A stretch of 11,550 bases of DNA from JAEUMW01 sp039807745 (GTDB lineage Bacteria > Pseudomonadota > Gammaproteobacteria > Burkholderiales > JAEUMW01): contig JBDHRV010000116.1 in NCBI GenBank assembly GCA_039807745.1, forward strand, positions 1 to 11,550. The letters are read 5' to 3'. Below are positions 1 through 6,599 of this stretch, one piece after another. The notes below the pieces were generated by a model. It ran no database searches and was not told the DNA's origin. It saw nothing but the letters and a program-made list of their open reading frames with translations. Each line of letters starts with the position of its first letter. Position 1 is the first letter of the stretch. The translations under genes were made by a program, and so were the position numbers.

Positions 1-34
1 GGGTCGCGAAACCGGCGCGATAGTAGCACGCAGT

Positions 35-60
35 GCACACCGAACCGGCTGCGCGTGTGC
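35..60. repeat. short inverted repeat upstream of the first gene
   Basis: GCACAC at 35-40 and GTGTGC at 55-60 are perfect arms of 6 bp around a 14-nt spacer. It could be an operator for the gene at 131 or for a gene to the left of the window. There is no T-run, so it is not a typical terminator. An inverted repeat this short can also occur by chance. Confidence 0.25.
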
Positions 61-95
61 GACCTGGGTTACAGACGCGCGCCGATCGCGGTTGG

Positions 96-101
96 TAGAA
101 T
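96..101 (+). promoter_or_regulatory. possible -10 box for the CoADR-rhodanese gene
   Basis: TAGAAT matches the sigma-70 -10 consensus at five of six positions and would start transcription near 107-109, about 23 nt before ATG 131. The nearest -35-like element, GTTACA at 68-73, is 22 nt away, which is too far for a standard promoter. This is therefore a weak candidate. Confidence 0.3.
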
Positions 102-117
102 TGGGCCGTCAGTGAAT

Positions 118-123
118 GGGAGG
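118..123 (+). promoter_or_regulatory. Shine-Dalgarno site deciding the start at 131
   Basis: GGGAGG lies 7 nt upstream of ATG 131 and inside the reading frame opened by the alternative ATG at 116. ATG 116 has no comparable purine-rich site upstream. The FAD-binding strand begins at residue 12-13 counted from ATG 131, which fits the family N-terminus without the extra five residues. Confidence 0.7.
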
Positions 124-130
124 TCGCGTC

Positions 131-1876
131 ATGACATCGGAGTCGAATCGGGGTGCGCGGCGGCGCGTCGTCGTGGTCGGCGGAGTGGCGGGCGGGATGT
201 CCGCTGCCGCTCGGCTGCGGCGGCTCGACGAGCGCGCGCAAATCCTCGTGCTGGAGCGCGACGACTACGTTTCGTTCGCCAACTGCGGGCTGCCGTATCA
301 CATCGGCGGCGAGATCGAGGACCGCGAGGCGCTGCTCCTGCAGACGCCGCAGAGCCTGGCGGAGTCGCTCGCGCTCGACGTTCGCACCGGGCACGAGGTG
401 GTGGCGATCGAGCGTGCGGCGCGGCGCGTGCGGGTGGTCGAGCGCGCCACCGGCCGCGCCTACGAGGAAGGGTACGACCGACTGGTCCTCGCGACCGGTG
501 CCGCGCCGATGAAGCCACCGCTGCATGGGATCGACCATCCGCGCATCTTCACCCTGCGCTCGATCCCCGACATGGATGCGATCAAGGCGGTAGTGGATGG
601 TGGCGCGCGCAGCGCCGTCGTTGTCGGCGGTGGTTACATCGGGCTGGAAATTGCCGAGGCGTTCCGCCATCGCGGGCTGGAAGTGACGCTGGTGGAGGCG
701 GGTGAACACGTGATGGCGGTGCTCGATGCCGAGATGTCGCGCGAGGTCGAGGACCATCTCGAAGCGAAGGGTGTGCGGTTGCACCTCAAGACGACGGCAC
801 GCGGCTTCGCGCCGGCGCCCGGGGACGCGGTCACCGTCGATCTGGACAGCGCCGGCAGCGTGGTCGCCGACCTCGTCGTGGTTGCTGTCGGTGTGCGACC
901 CGAGTCGTCGCTCGCACGCTCGGCCGGGCTCGAGGTGACCGAGCGCGGCGCCGTCATCGTCGACGAGCATCAGCGCACGTCGGACCCCGCGATCTATGCC
1001 GTCGGCGATGCCGTGGCGGTGCGCGACACCGTCACCGGCGAGCGGGTGGTCGTGCCGCTCGCCGGTCCCGCCAACCGTCAGGGGCGCATCGCGGCGGACC
1101 ACATCGTGCGCGGCGCCGGGCGCAGCGCGCGCTACACGACGACGCAGGGCACCGGGGTGGTCAAGATCTTCGACATGACGGTCGCCATGACGGGAGCCTC
1201 GGAGAAGGCTCTACAGCGAACCGGACACGCCTACCGGAAGGTTTACCTTCATCCGAGCGGGCACGCCACCTACTACCCCGGCACGGCGCCGATGCACTTG
1301 AAGGTGCTGTTCGATCCCGTGGAGGGTCGCGTGCTCGGCGCGCAGGCGGCCGGCTGGGACGGTGTGGACAAGCGCATCGACGTGTTCGCGGTCGCCATTC
1401 GCGCCGGCTTGACGGTCGAGGACTTGGAAGAGCTCGAACTCGCCTACGCGCCGCCGTACGGCTCGGCGAAGGATCCGGTGAACATGGCGGGTTTCCAGGC
1501 GGCGAACCTGCTGCGCGGCGACCTCGAGCTCTGGTACGCGGAAGAGTGGCCGGCGCTGCCGGCAAACGCGTTCGTGCTCGACGTGCGCTCGCCGGCCGAG
1601 CACGAGCACTGGAGCCTGCCGGGGTCGATCCTGATTCCCCTGAAGCAACTGCGCGAGCGGCTCGGAGAACTGCCCAAGGATCGGCCGATTTACGTCTACT
1701 GCCGGTCCGGCTTCCGCTCCTACCTTGCCTATCGAGTGCTGGCGCAGAGGGGCTTCGACGCGCAGACCCTGAGCGGCGGCGAGCTCACCTTTCGCGCCGT
1801 CCACCGCGGCAGTCCGAAGGGCGCACGTCCGGTGCCGGTCATCACTTACGCGGAAGACGAGACGGCGTTGCCTTGA
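131..1876 (+). CDS. CoA-disulfide/persulfide reductase with C-terminal rhodanese domain (CoADR-RHD type)
   Basis: A cytosolic FAD- and NAD(P)H-dependent flavoprotein of 581 residues, of the family that reduces CoA disulfide or CoA/glutathione persulfides (Bacillus CoADR-RHD, Shewanella Npsr). Seen: an FAD dinucleotide fold at 13-32 (GGVAGG at 17-22); the single redox cysteine of this family in SFANCGLPY (Cys52); an NAD(P)H-binding GGGYIG at 166-171; the second FAD motif YAVGDA near 289-294; and a dimerisation domain with LAYAPPYGSAKDPVN (Tyr443), plus Tyr381/382, in the region of the family's active-site tyrosines. A rhodanese domain runs from about 480 to 560 with active loop CRSGFRS (Cys524). 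Both catalytic cysteines are intact and the length is normal for the fusion. I chose ATG 131 over ATG 116 because GGGAGG at 118-123 sits at good distance from it. The gene stands alone on its strand and converges on the CFA-type gene. Known members differ in substrate (CoA disulfide, persulfide, polysulfide), and sequence alone does not decide between them. Confidence 0.93.
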   Translation: MTSESNRGARRRVVVVGGVAGGMSAAARLRRLDERAQILVLERDDYVSFANCGLPYHIGGEIEDREALLLQTPQSLAESLALDVRTGHEVVAIERAARRVRVVERATGRAYEEGYDRLVLATGAAPMKPPLHGIDHPRIFTLRSIPDMDAIKAVVDGGARSAVVVGGGYIGLEIAEAFRHRGLEVTLVEAGEHVMAVLDAEMSREVEDHLEAKGVRLHLKTTARGFAPAPGDAVTVDLDSAGSVVADLVVVAVGVRPESSLARSAGLEVTERGAVIVDEHQRTSDPAIYAVGDAVAVRDTVTGERVVVPLAGPANRQGRIAADHIVRGAGRSARYTTTQGTGVVKIFDMTVAMTGASEKALQRTGHAYRKVYLHPSGHATYYPGTAPMHLKVLFDPVEGRVLGAQAAGWDGVDKRIDVFAVAIRAGLTVEDLEELELAYAPPYGSAKDPVNMAGFQAANLLRGDLELWYAEEWPALPANAFVLDVRSPAEHEHWSLPGSILIPLKQLRERLGELPKDRPIYVYCRSGFRSYLAYRVLAQRGFDAQTLSGGELTFRAVHRGSPKGARPVPVITYAEDETALP

Positions 1877-1897
1877 GCCCGCGGGCGGGTCGGTTCA

Positions 1898-2779
1898 CTA
1901 CCGGAAAGCGTTCCGGGGCTTATCGAACACGATCCGGTAGAGCGCCAGGTTCTCCAGTGCAAACCCGTACTCGGAAATCTGCAGGTAGTCGACGTAGTTC
2001 TGGTAGATGTCCTCTCCTTGCAGCGCGATGGCTTGCGCCTTGTTGCGCTTGAGATTGTTCTTCCACAGCCGGCACGTCTGCTGGTAGTCCCGGGCGTGGT
2101 CGACCACCTTCACGATCTTGAACACGTCTTCGGCGGCGGCGACGATCTCCTGCAGGCGCGGCAATTCAGAGCCCGGAAAAATCCTCGACAGCTGCGTTTC
2201 CTGTGTTCTCCTCTTCGCATCCGCACACCCGTGCGCGATGGTCTGCAGCGAGAGGCGGCCCGGGAACACGAGCCACGACGCACACTTCTCGAAGAACGCC
2301 CGGTAGGCGTCGATCTTCTCCGCCGGGGTCATGCCCGGACGAGCGAAATGCTCGAACGCGCCAATGGAGATGACGGCGTCGTAGGGTGTCCGCGGGGCAT
2401 GGTCCTGCCAGGCCTCCAGGCGCACCTCGATGCCCGCGAGGTCGCGTTCGCGAATCGACTGCGCCTGCGCTTCGCTAAGGGTGAGCCCGACTGCACGCCG
2501 CACACCGTGCACCTGAGTGAGCCGGATCAGCAGCGCGCCCCAGCCACAGCCTATGTCGAGCACCGCATCCTTGCCTCTGGCGTTCGCGCTGTCGACGTGA
2601 TAGTCGAGCTTTCTGACCTGCGCGCGGGCCAGATCATCGTCCTTCTGTTCGCCATCCCACAACGCGCACGAGTAGATCATGCGCTCGTCCAGCCACAGGC
2701 GGTAGAAATCGTTGCCCACGTCGTAGTGACGCTGAATCTCGGCGGCGGAGGCGCCGGCGTTCACCCCTTCTCCATTCAT
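1898..2779 (-). CDS. cyclopropane-fatty-acid-synthase family SAM methyltransferase
   Basis: A 293-residue class I SAM-dependent methyltransferase of the CFA/mycolic-acid cyclopropane synthase family, which transfers a methyl or methylene group to double bonds of membrane lipid acyl chains. Seen: the HYDVGNDFYRLWLD signature (18-31), YSCALW with the family cysteine (Cys38), SAM motif I VLDIGCGWG (73-81) and SIGAFEHF with the acidic ligand Glu143. It lacks the N-terminal domain of E. coli Cfa (382 aa) and is close to the mycobacterial enzymes in length (about 287 aa). Oddity: where E. coli Cfa has LLHTI, with His266 binding bicarbonate, this protein has SLQTI, placing Gln179 in the His position. 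The chemistry may therefore be methylation other than cyclopropanation. ATG 2779 has only weak upstream purines. GTG 2764, five codons in, follows GGAGAAGGG and is a credible alternative start. It lies 101 bp downstream of the barrel gene and may be co-transcribed with it. Confidence 0.88.
   Translation of the reverse strand: MNGEGVNAGASAAEIQRHYDVGNDFYRLWLDERMIYSCALWDGEQKDDDLARAQVRKLDYHVDSANARGKDAVLDIGCGWGALLIRLTQVHGVRRAVGLTLSEAQAQSIRERDLAGIEVRLEAWQDHAPRTPYDAVISIGAFEHFARPGMTPAEKIDAYRAFFEKCASWLVFPGRLSLQTIAHGCADAKRRTQETQLSRIFPGSELPRLQEIVAAAEDVFKIVKVVDHARDYQQTCRLWKNNLKRNKAQAIALQGEDIYQNYVDYLQISEYGFALENLALYRIVFDKPRNAFR
1901..1916. terminator. hairpin at the convergent 3' ends (possible terminator)
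   Basis: CCGGAA, loop AGCG, TTCCGG forms a perfect 6-bp stem with a 4-nt loop. It begins 24 nt after the stop of the reductase gene and lies in the last codons of the opposing methyltransferase gene. A smaller palindrome, GCCCGCGGGC at 1877-1886, fills part of the 21-bp gap between the two stops. Neither is followed by a T-run, so they are not textbook intrinsic terminators. They are the only stem candidates where both transcripts must end. Confidence 0.35.
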
Positions 2780-2840
2780 GCGCTTCGATTCCGGTGGTTC
2801 GACTCCTGTTACGCACGCGGCACACTACCCGTCGACCAGC

Positions 2841-2861
2841 GAGCGGTCAAATGCCCCGCTC
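2841..2861. repeat. inverted repeat between barrel and methyltransferase genes
   Basis: GAGCGG at 2841-2846 and CCGCTC at 2856-2861 pair around a 9-nt loop, 20 nt downstream of the barrel stop codon on the minus strand. There is no T-run after it. It might slow or partly end transcription between the two genes, but the stem is short and the call is weak. Confidence 0.25.
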
Positions 2862-2880
2862 ACCGACAAGGGGAAGGACT

Positions 2881-3957
2881 CTAGAAGCCGAGGCTCCAGT
2901 TGACGTAGAGCGTGCCGACGCGGTCGAGCTGGTAGCCGTTTACATCCGTGTACACGGGCTGCAGCCACTCGATGCTGAAGCGGTTGCCGCGCAGCGGTCC
3001 TTTCTCCACTACGGTGTTGAGGCCGAAACCGATGTCGAGGAAATCACCGCCGTAGTTGGCCTGCAGGTCCGGCGGGCTGCTGTGGTTGTGGGGACCGTTG
3101 TAGTGGCCCTCGATGTCGCCCTGGCTCATATACAGCACGCGCAGCGACCCCGACAGCCAGTCGAGCAGGCGGTAACTGCCCCAGCCCGTGGTTTGGAAGA
3201 CGTCGCCGTAGCGGAATCCGGCCTCGTTCTCGCCCTCCATGCGAATCACCCCGAGCAGTTGCGCGCCCCAGGCCCAGCGATCCGTGCGGCCGGTGTACGT
3301 GAGGCTCGGCACGAAGTCCCACGTGCCGCTGCCAAGCTGCATCATGTAGTGCGTGTAGCGACCGTCGGCACCCTTCTGTGTCACCGAGCCGGTGGGGGCG
3401 CTGAACGTGATGCCGGCGTGCGCATGGTTGATTTCGTCCTGGTAGAGGCGCACGAGCCCCGACAGCAGCGTGTCGCCAAAGCCGTCGGTGCTGTGCGAGT
3501 GAGGTCCCCCATCCCCGTGACCGCCGTGGTGGTCCGTGTCCATGCCGGGCAGCATCGGCAGACCCTGCATGGTCATGTCCATGCTGACGTATTGCGGCAT
3601 CACCATCAGGGTGAGCCAGTCGGTCGGCGCGTACATGATGTCCAGCATGTTCATGTACATGTTCATGCTGGTTGGCTTCATCGAGTAGCCGGCGGCGGCG
3701 AGCTGGAGATCGCCGACGGTACTGGTGCCGCGCAGCATATCGCCGGCCTGTCGGCTGTACATGAAGCGGTAGCCGACCATGAACTCACCGGCCTTGTGCA
3801 TGTGGTCGAACAGCACGCCGGCAGGTGCGTGTGAAGCCGGGTTGAGCAGCGCTGGATCGTCGTCGGCGAGGGCGGGGGAAGGGCCGGCGATGAGCGCGCA
3901 GGAGAGTGCGAGGGTGGCGGTGGCGCGGCGCGCGGCGCAGTCCTTTGGATGGGGCAT
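2881..3957 (-). CDS. Met/His-rich outer-membrane beta-barrel protein (transporter-like, possibly metal-related)
   Basis: A 358-residue exported protein. A signal peptide of about 31 residues (RR at 10-11, hydrophobic 16-25, cleavage after ALA at 29-31) precedes a mature part rich in alternating polar/aromatic beta-strands. It ends in YVNWSLGF, with the C-terminal Phe typical of BamA-folded outer-membrane barrels. The GVLFDHMHKAGEFMVGYRFMY opening, the YAPTDWLTLMV segment and the MQLGSGTWD segment resemble the barrel family loosely annotated as 'transporter' or phenol-degradation MetA-like, which I recall from heavy-metal gene neighbourhoods. Residues 93-139 hold 13 methionines, and a His cluster at 143-155 (HHGGHG, then HSH) has five histidines, so Cu(I)/Cu(II)-type binding is an inference. 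The start has a modest AAGG ribosome site 8 nt upstream. It is divergent from the propeller gene and sits upstream of the CFA-type gene on the same strand. Substrate unknown. Confidence 0.8.
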   Translation of the reverse strand: MPHPKDCAARRATATLALSCALIAGPSPALADDDPALLNPASHAPAGVLFDHMHKAGEFMVGYRFMYSRQAGDMLRGTSTVGDLQLAAAGYSMKPTSMNMYMNMLDIMYAPTDWLTLMVMPQYVSMDMTMQGLPMLPGMDTDHHGGHGDGGPHSHSTDGFGDTLLSGLVRLYQDEINHAHAGITFSAPTGSVTQKGADGRYTHYMMQLGSGTWDFVPSLTYTGRTDRWAWGAQLLGVIRMEGENEAGFRYGDVFQTTGWGSYRLLDWLSGSLRVLYMSQGDIEGHYNGPHNHSSPPDLQANYGGDFLDIGFGLNTVVEKGPLRGNRFSIEWLQPVYTDVNGYQLDRVGTLYVNWSLGF

Positions 3958-3980
3958 GTCGTCTACCTTCGGCGGAGCTC

Positions 3981-3998
3981 GCGGCGCCGATGCGCCGC
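3981..3998. repeat. GC-only hairpin in the leader of the barrel gene
   Basis: GCGGCGC, loop CGAT, GCGCCGC is a perfect 7-bp stem ending 23 nt upstream of the barrel start codon, as read on the minus strand. In RNA it would be a stable stem just before the ribosome site, so it could affect translation or mRNA stability. No known leader family is recognised. Confidence 0.4.
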
Positions 3999-4110
3999 AG
4001 AGCGGTGACTACGGACGACCCGGCCGACGCCGTCGCGACGGGATGACTTCGTCAGCGAGTGAGCGCGAGGTCGGGCAGTGTGGAGCGGGAATGCCGAACG
4101 CTACCGTCGT

Positions 4111-4124
4111 CCAGCGCACGCTGG
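4111..4124. promoter_or_regulatory. candidate operator (CCAGCG-CA-CGCTGG)
   Basis: Two perfect 6-bp inverted arms separated by CA, centred about 60 bp upstream of the -10 box at 4176. That position suits an activator or a repressor of the propeller operon. The dyad is seen in the sequence; the regulator and the function are unknown. Confidence 0.35.
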
Positions 4125-4149
4125 CGAATTTCCGCTCAGACGCTCAAAT

Positions 4150-4181
4150 TTGCCGTGTATTCCCGCGACGGCTCCTATAAT
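4150..4181 (+). promoter_or_regulatory. promoter of the propeller/lipoprotein operon
   Basis: TATAAT at 4176-4181 matches the sigma-70 -10 consensus exactly. TTGCCG at 4150-4155 is a reasonable -35, but the spacer is 20 nt, longer than the usual 17. The promoter may therefore depend on an activator, or the true -35 may be poorer. Transcription would begin near 4188, leaving a leader of about 84 nt before ATG 4272. Confidence 0.55.
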
Positions 4182-4271
4182 TCCAGAAAGTGGATTCTGA
4201 CGCGACCGCGGCCGGTTGGAGTGTGCGGTCGCGAGCAGGGAAACACGAATGACGTTGGCGAGGGAGCGACC

Positions 4272-6029
4272 ATGAAGCGAGTGTCACGAGCGAGTGCGTT
4301 GGCGCTGATTGCGGCGTCTTTTCTGTGGGTGTCGTCGGTCCGCGCCGTCGATGTGTGGACGGTTGGCGTGGACAACACCCGACAGGGTTGGAACAAGTTC
4401 GAGACAGTGCTGAAGCCGGCGAACGTTCCCAAGCTGAAGAAGATTCGCGAATTCGTCGTCGACGAGAAAGTCGACGTATCGCCGCTCGTGGTAGGCAACA
4501 AGCTGTATGTCTTCACGATGAAGACCACGGTCTATGTCTTCGACGTCGACACGGGCGCCGAGCTCGCCAAGCGTCAGCTTGCGGCACCGTTCGACCCATG
4601 CGCACAGCCAGGCAATATGGATATGTGGTGCATCTATCACAGCTGGGGAATCACGGCGACACCTGTGATCGACGCGGCGACCAACACGCTCTACGTGGCG
4701 ACGTTCGCAAGGCCGGATGCCGGCAGCAGCAACCAGGACCGTATCAATCTGCTCTGGATACTCGACGCGAACACCCTCGCCGACAAGAAGCCGCTCGTGT
4801 TCATTGCCGGAGACGCCGACAACGGCGGCGGCGGGATCGCGAACGGGTTCACGACGCCCTACCAGAAGATGCGTGCGGGATTGGGGCTGCTGACTGACGC
4901 CGATGGGAACAAGGCCGTGGTGATAGCGTTTTCGATGAATGGCGAAAACCCGAACGGCCCGGGCCACGGATTCGTGGTTGCGTACGATGTGCGCGGGCTC
5001 GATCGCGACGCGGGCTTCGCGCCGACGCCGGCGATCTGGAACGTCACGCCCGGCGGAGGCGCCGGCGGCATCTGGATGTCGGGCTCCGGACCCGCGATCG
5101 ACGGTAGCGACATCTACTTCACGACGGGCAACGGTATGGATCCGGGGACGAAAGCGGGCAACTATGCCGAGAGCTTCGTCAAGCTGCGCTACACCGCGGG
5201 CGTAGCCAACGTGAACGATGGCAAGCCGAAGCTGGAGGTTGCCGACTACTGGGGCGCGTTCAGCGATTTCGGGCGCGCGGACGGCGATCAGGATCTCGGC
5301 GCGGCCGGTGTCTTCATCGTACCCGCGCGCGGCAATCTCGTCGGCGGCGGCAAGGACGGCATTCTCTACAACCTGAACATGAACGACCTCGGGAAGAACG
5401 CGTGGGATCCGCATTTCAACCTTCCCTTCGTGGCGACGTACCTGCCGAACGCCCCGAACGGGAACGCGGGTCTGCCGACGACGACGCCCGCAGATCCGAA
5501 CTGGCCGATCGTCAATCGCGACCGCAACCTCCCGGCCAACACGCCGGACCACAAGAGCCATCACATTCACGGCACCCCCGTGTACATGGAGCGCGCGACC
5601 AAAGGCATCGTGTACATCTGGGGCGAGAACGAGCGCCTGAAGTCCTACAACGTCGACTTCGCCACGAAACGCATCACGTCGTTCCGCGGCGAGGGGACGA
5701 AATACGCCTCTGGCCAGCCGCACGAGCCAGGCGGCATGCCGGGGGGGCGCCTCGTCGTTTCCTCCAACGGCACGACACCGGGGACGGGCGTGGTGTGGGC
5801 TGCGTACCCGACGAAGGGCGACGCGAACTCCAAGATCGTTCCCGGCGCGCTCGTCGCGTACGACGCGACGACGCTCGTCAACGGCACGCAGATGAAGCAG
5901 CTCTTTCACAGCGACGCGAAAGCTGCCAACAAGCTCGGGAACTTTGCCAAGTTCTCCACGCCGGTGGTCGCAAACGGCAAGGTCTACGTCGGCACGTTCA
6001 GCAACAAAGTGGTCCAGTACGGTCTTTGA
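4272..6029 (+). CDS. secreted PQQ-like beta-propeller protein
   Basis: A 585-residue exported protein with a signal peptide (MKR start, hydrophobic 9-22, cleavage after VRA at 23-25) and repeated beta-propeller blades of PQQ/BamB-like type. Blade-like segments include SPLVVGNKLYVFTM followed by VYVFDVDTG, TPVIDAATNTLYVAT, GPAIDGSDIYFTTGNG, GTPVYMERATKGIVYIWG, and the closing TPVVANGKVYVGTFSNKVVQYGL-type blade at the C-terminus. There is no CxxCH haem site and no vicinal Cys-Cys pair of the kind found in PQQ alcohol dehydrogenases. The only two mature cysteines, Cys110 and Cys120, could form one disulfide. Enzyme activity is thus unproven; a scaffold or binding role is possible. ATG 4272 is chosen because it starts the signal peptide and follows AGGGAG at 4261-4266. 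The lipoprotein gene follows 11 nt after the stop. Not BamB itself: it is longer than E. coli BamB (392 aa), lacks a lipobox and is in a different context. Confidence 0.82.
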   Translation: MKRVSRASALALIAASFLWVSSVRAVDVWTVGVDNTRQGWNKFETVLKPANVPKLKKIREFVVDEKVDVSPLVVGNKLYVFTMKTTVYVFDVDTGAELAKRQLAAPFDPCAQPGNMDMWCIYHSWGITATPVIDAATNTLYVATFARPDAGSSNQDRINLLWILDANTLADKKPLVFIAGDADNGGGGIANGFTTPYQKMRAGLGLLTDADGNKAVVIAFSMNGENPNGPGHGFVVAYDVRGLDRDAGFAPTPAIWNVTPGGGAGGIWMSGSGPAIDGSDIYFTTGNGMDPGTKAGNYAESFVKLRYTAGVANVNDGKPKLEVADYWGAFSDFGRADGDQDLGAAGVFIVPARGNLVGGGKDGILYNLNMNDLGKNAWDPHFNLPFVATYLPNAPNGNAGLPTTTPADPNWPIVNRDRNLPANTPDHKSHHIHGTPVYMERATKGIVYIWGENERLKSYNVDFATKRITSFRGEGTKYASGQPHEPGGMPGGRLVVSSNGTTPGTGVVWAAYPTKGDANSKIVPGALVAYDATTLVNGTQMKQLFHSDAKAANKLGNFAKFSTPVVANGKVYVGTFSNKVVQYGL

Positions 6030-6034
6030 GGGAG
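6028..6034 (+). promoter_or_regulatory. Shine-Dalgarno overlapping the propeller stop codon
   Basis: GAGGGAG begins in the TGA of the propeller gene and ends 6 nt before ATG 6041. The overlap of stop and ribosome site supports translational coupling and a shared transcript. Confidence 0.75.
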
Positions 6035-6040
6035 TCGGCG

Positions 6041-6562
6041 ATGAAGCACATCCTGGTACTTGCGGCAGTAGCGCTGTCCGCCTGTAGCACTGTCACGCCC
6101 ACGAAGACTGCTCCGCCAGCGCAGCCGGCGGCACCCCAGGCTGCGGCGCCGGCGCCCGCTCCGGCGCCTGCACCGGAACCGGCCGCACCTCCCATTGCCA
6201 GCCTGAGCGATCTCGAGGCGATGACTTTCGGCTGTCCCAAGGCGGGACTCAACGCGGCGGCGCGCGAGGCCGCCAAGGCCCCCGCGCAGGGACGGTATCA
6301 GTTCTCCTACTTCAAGATCATCAGCGACGCCCACCACTCGCTGTACGAGGTCCACTTCGAGAGCAACGACCATGAGGATCCGGACCTGAAGTACTGCGTG
6401 GCCATCTACTGTCAGCAAGGGTGGGATCCGAAAACCACGAAGACCTCGGTCAGCCTGATGAGCGACGGGCCACCCACCAAGGCAGGCGCTGCGGACGCCG
6501 CGCACGGAGCGCGCTGCGGTGTCGCGCCGCAGACACCACAGAAGCGGAAACCGAGGCGATAG
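6041..6562 (+). CDS. small lipoprotein with Pro/Ala linker and four-cysteine domain
   Basis: A 173-residue predicted lipoprotein of unknown function. Seen: a type II signal peptide with lipobox LSAC (12-15), so Cys15 would be lipidated. Ser16 after it does not match the Asp +2 inner-membrane retention signal, so outer-membrane sorting is expected. A Pro/Ala-rich linker follows at about 24-51, with alternating PA repeats, likely reaching from the membrane into the periplasm. Then comes a compact domain of about 110 residues containing Cys65, Cys119, Cys124 and Cys159, which could give two disulfides; YFKIISDAHHSLYEVHFESN is its core strand region. The tail is basic (KRKPRR). The start is fixed by the strong ribosome site at 6028-6034. 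Its position 11 nt behind the propeller gene suggests the two proteins work together, perhaps with the lipoprotein tethering the propeller. I do not recognise the C-terminal domain. Confidence 0.8.
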   Translation: MKHILVLAAVALSACSTVTPTKTAPPAQPAAPQAAAPAPAPAPAPEPAAPPIASLSDLEAMTFGCPKAGLNAAAREAAKAPAQGRYQFSYFKIISDAHHSLYEVHFESNDHEDPDLKYCVAIYCQQGWDPKTTKTSVSLMSDGPPTKAGAADAAHGARCGVAPQTPQKRKPRR

Positions 6563-6599
6563 GAAGATCGGACGGGATCCTCGATCCATTCGCCTCACC

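Larger units (their letters stand above)
3958..4271. other. divergent intergenic region (314 bp)
   Basis: Non-coding stretch between the divergent barrel and propeller genes. It holds the leader hairpin at 3981-3998, a 14-bp near-palindrome at 4111-4124 (CCAGCG-CA-CGCTGG), distant GAGCGG/CCGCTC arms at 4083-4088 and 4132-4137, and a consensus -10 at 4176. No convincing minus-strand promoter for the barrel gene could be picked by eye. An open frame continues upstream of 4272 in phase with the propeller, but the signal peptide starts at 4272, so that upstream part is not taken as coding. Confidence 0.6.

Noticed and set aside
116..130. Upstream ATG at 116 as the start of the reductase
   Set aside because: The ribosome site GGGAGG lies downstream of it and is placed for ATG 131. 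The extra residues add nothing to the fold.
2018..3834. Two plus-strand open frames opposite the methyltransferase and barrel genes
   Set aside because: Both minus-strand products show clear family motifs, and the plus-strand translations have none. They are GC-driven shadows.
4059..4271. Upstream in-frame ATG at 4059 for the propeller
   Set aside because: It would start before the -10 box at 4176 and place 71 residues ahead of a normal signal peptide.
4284..5909. A 541-codon minus-strand frame opposite the propeller gene
   Set aside because: Shadow of the propeller. The plus-strand product has a signal peptide, blade repeats, a ribosome site and a promoter; the minus-strand one has none.
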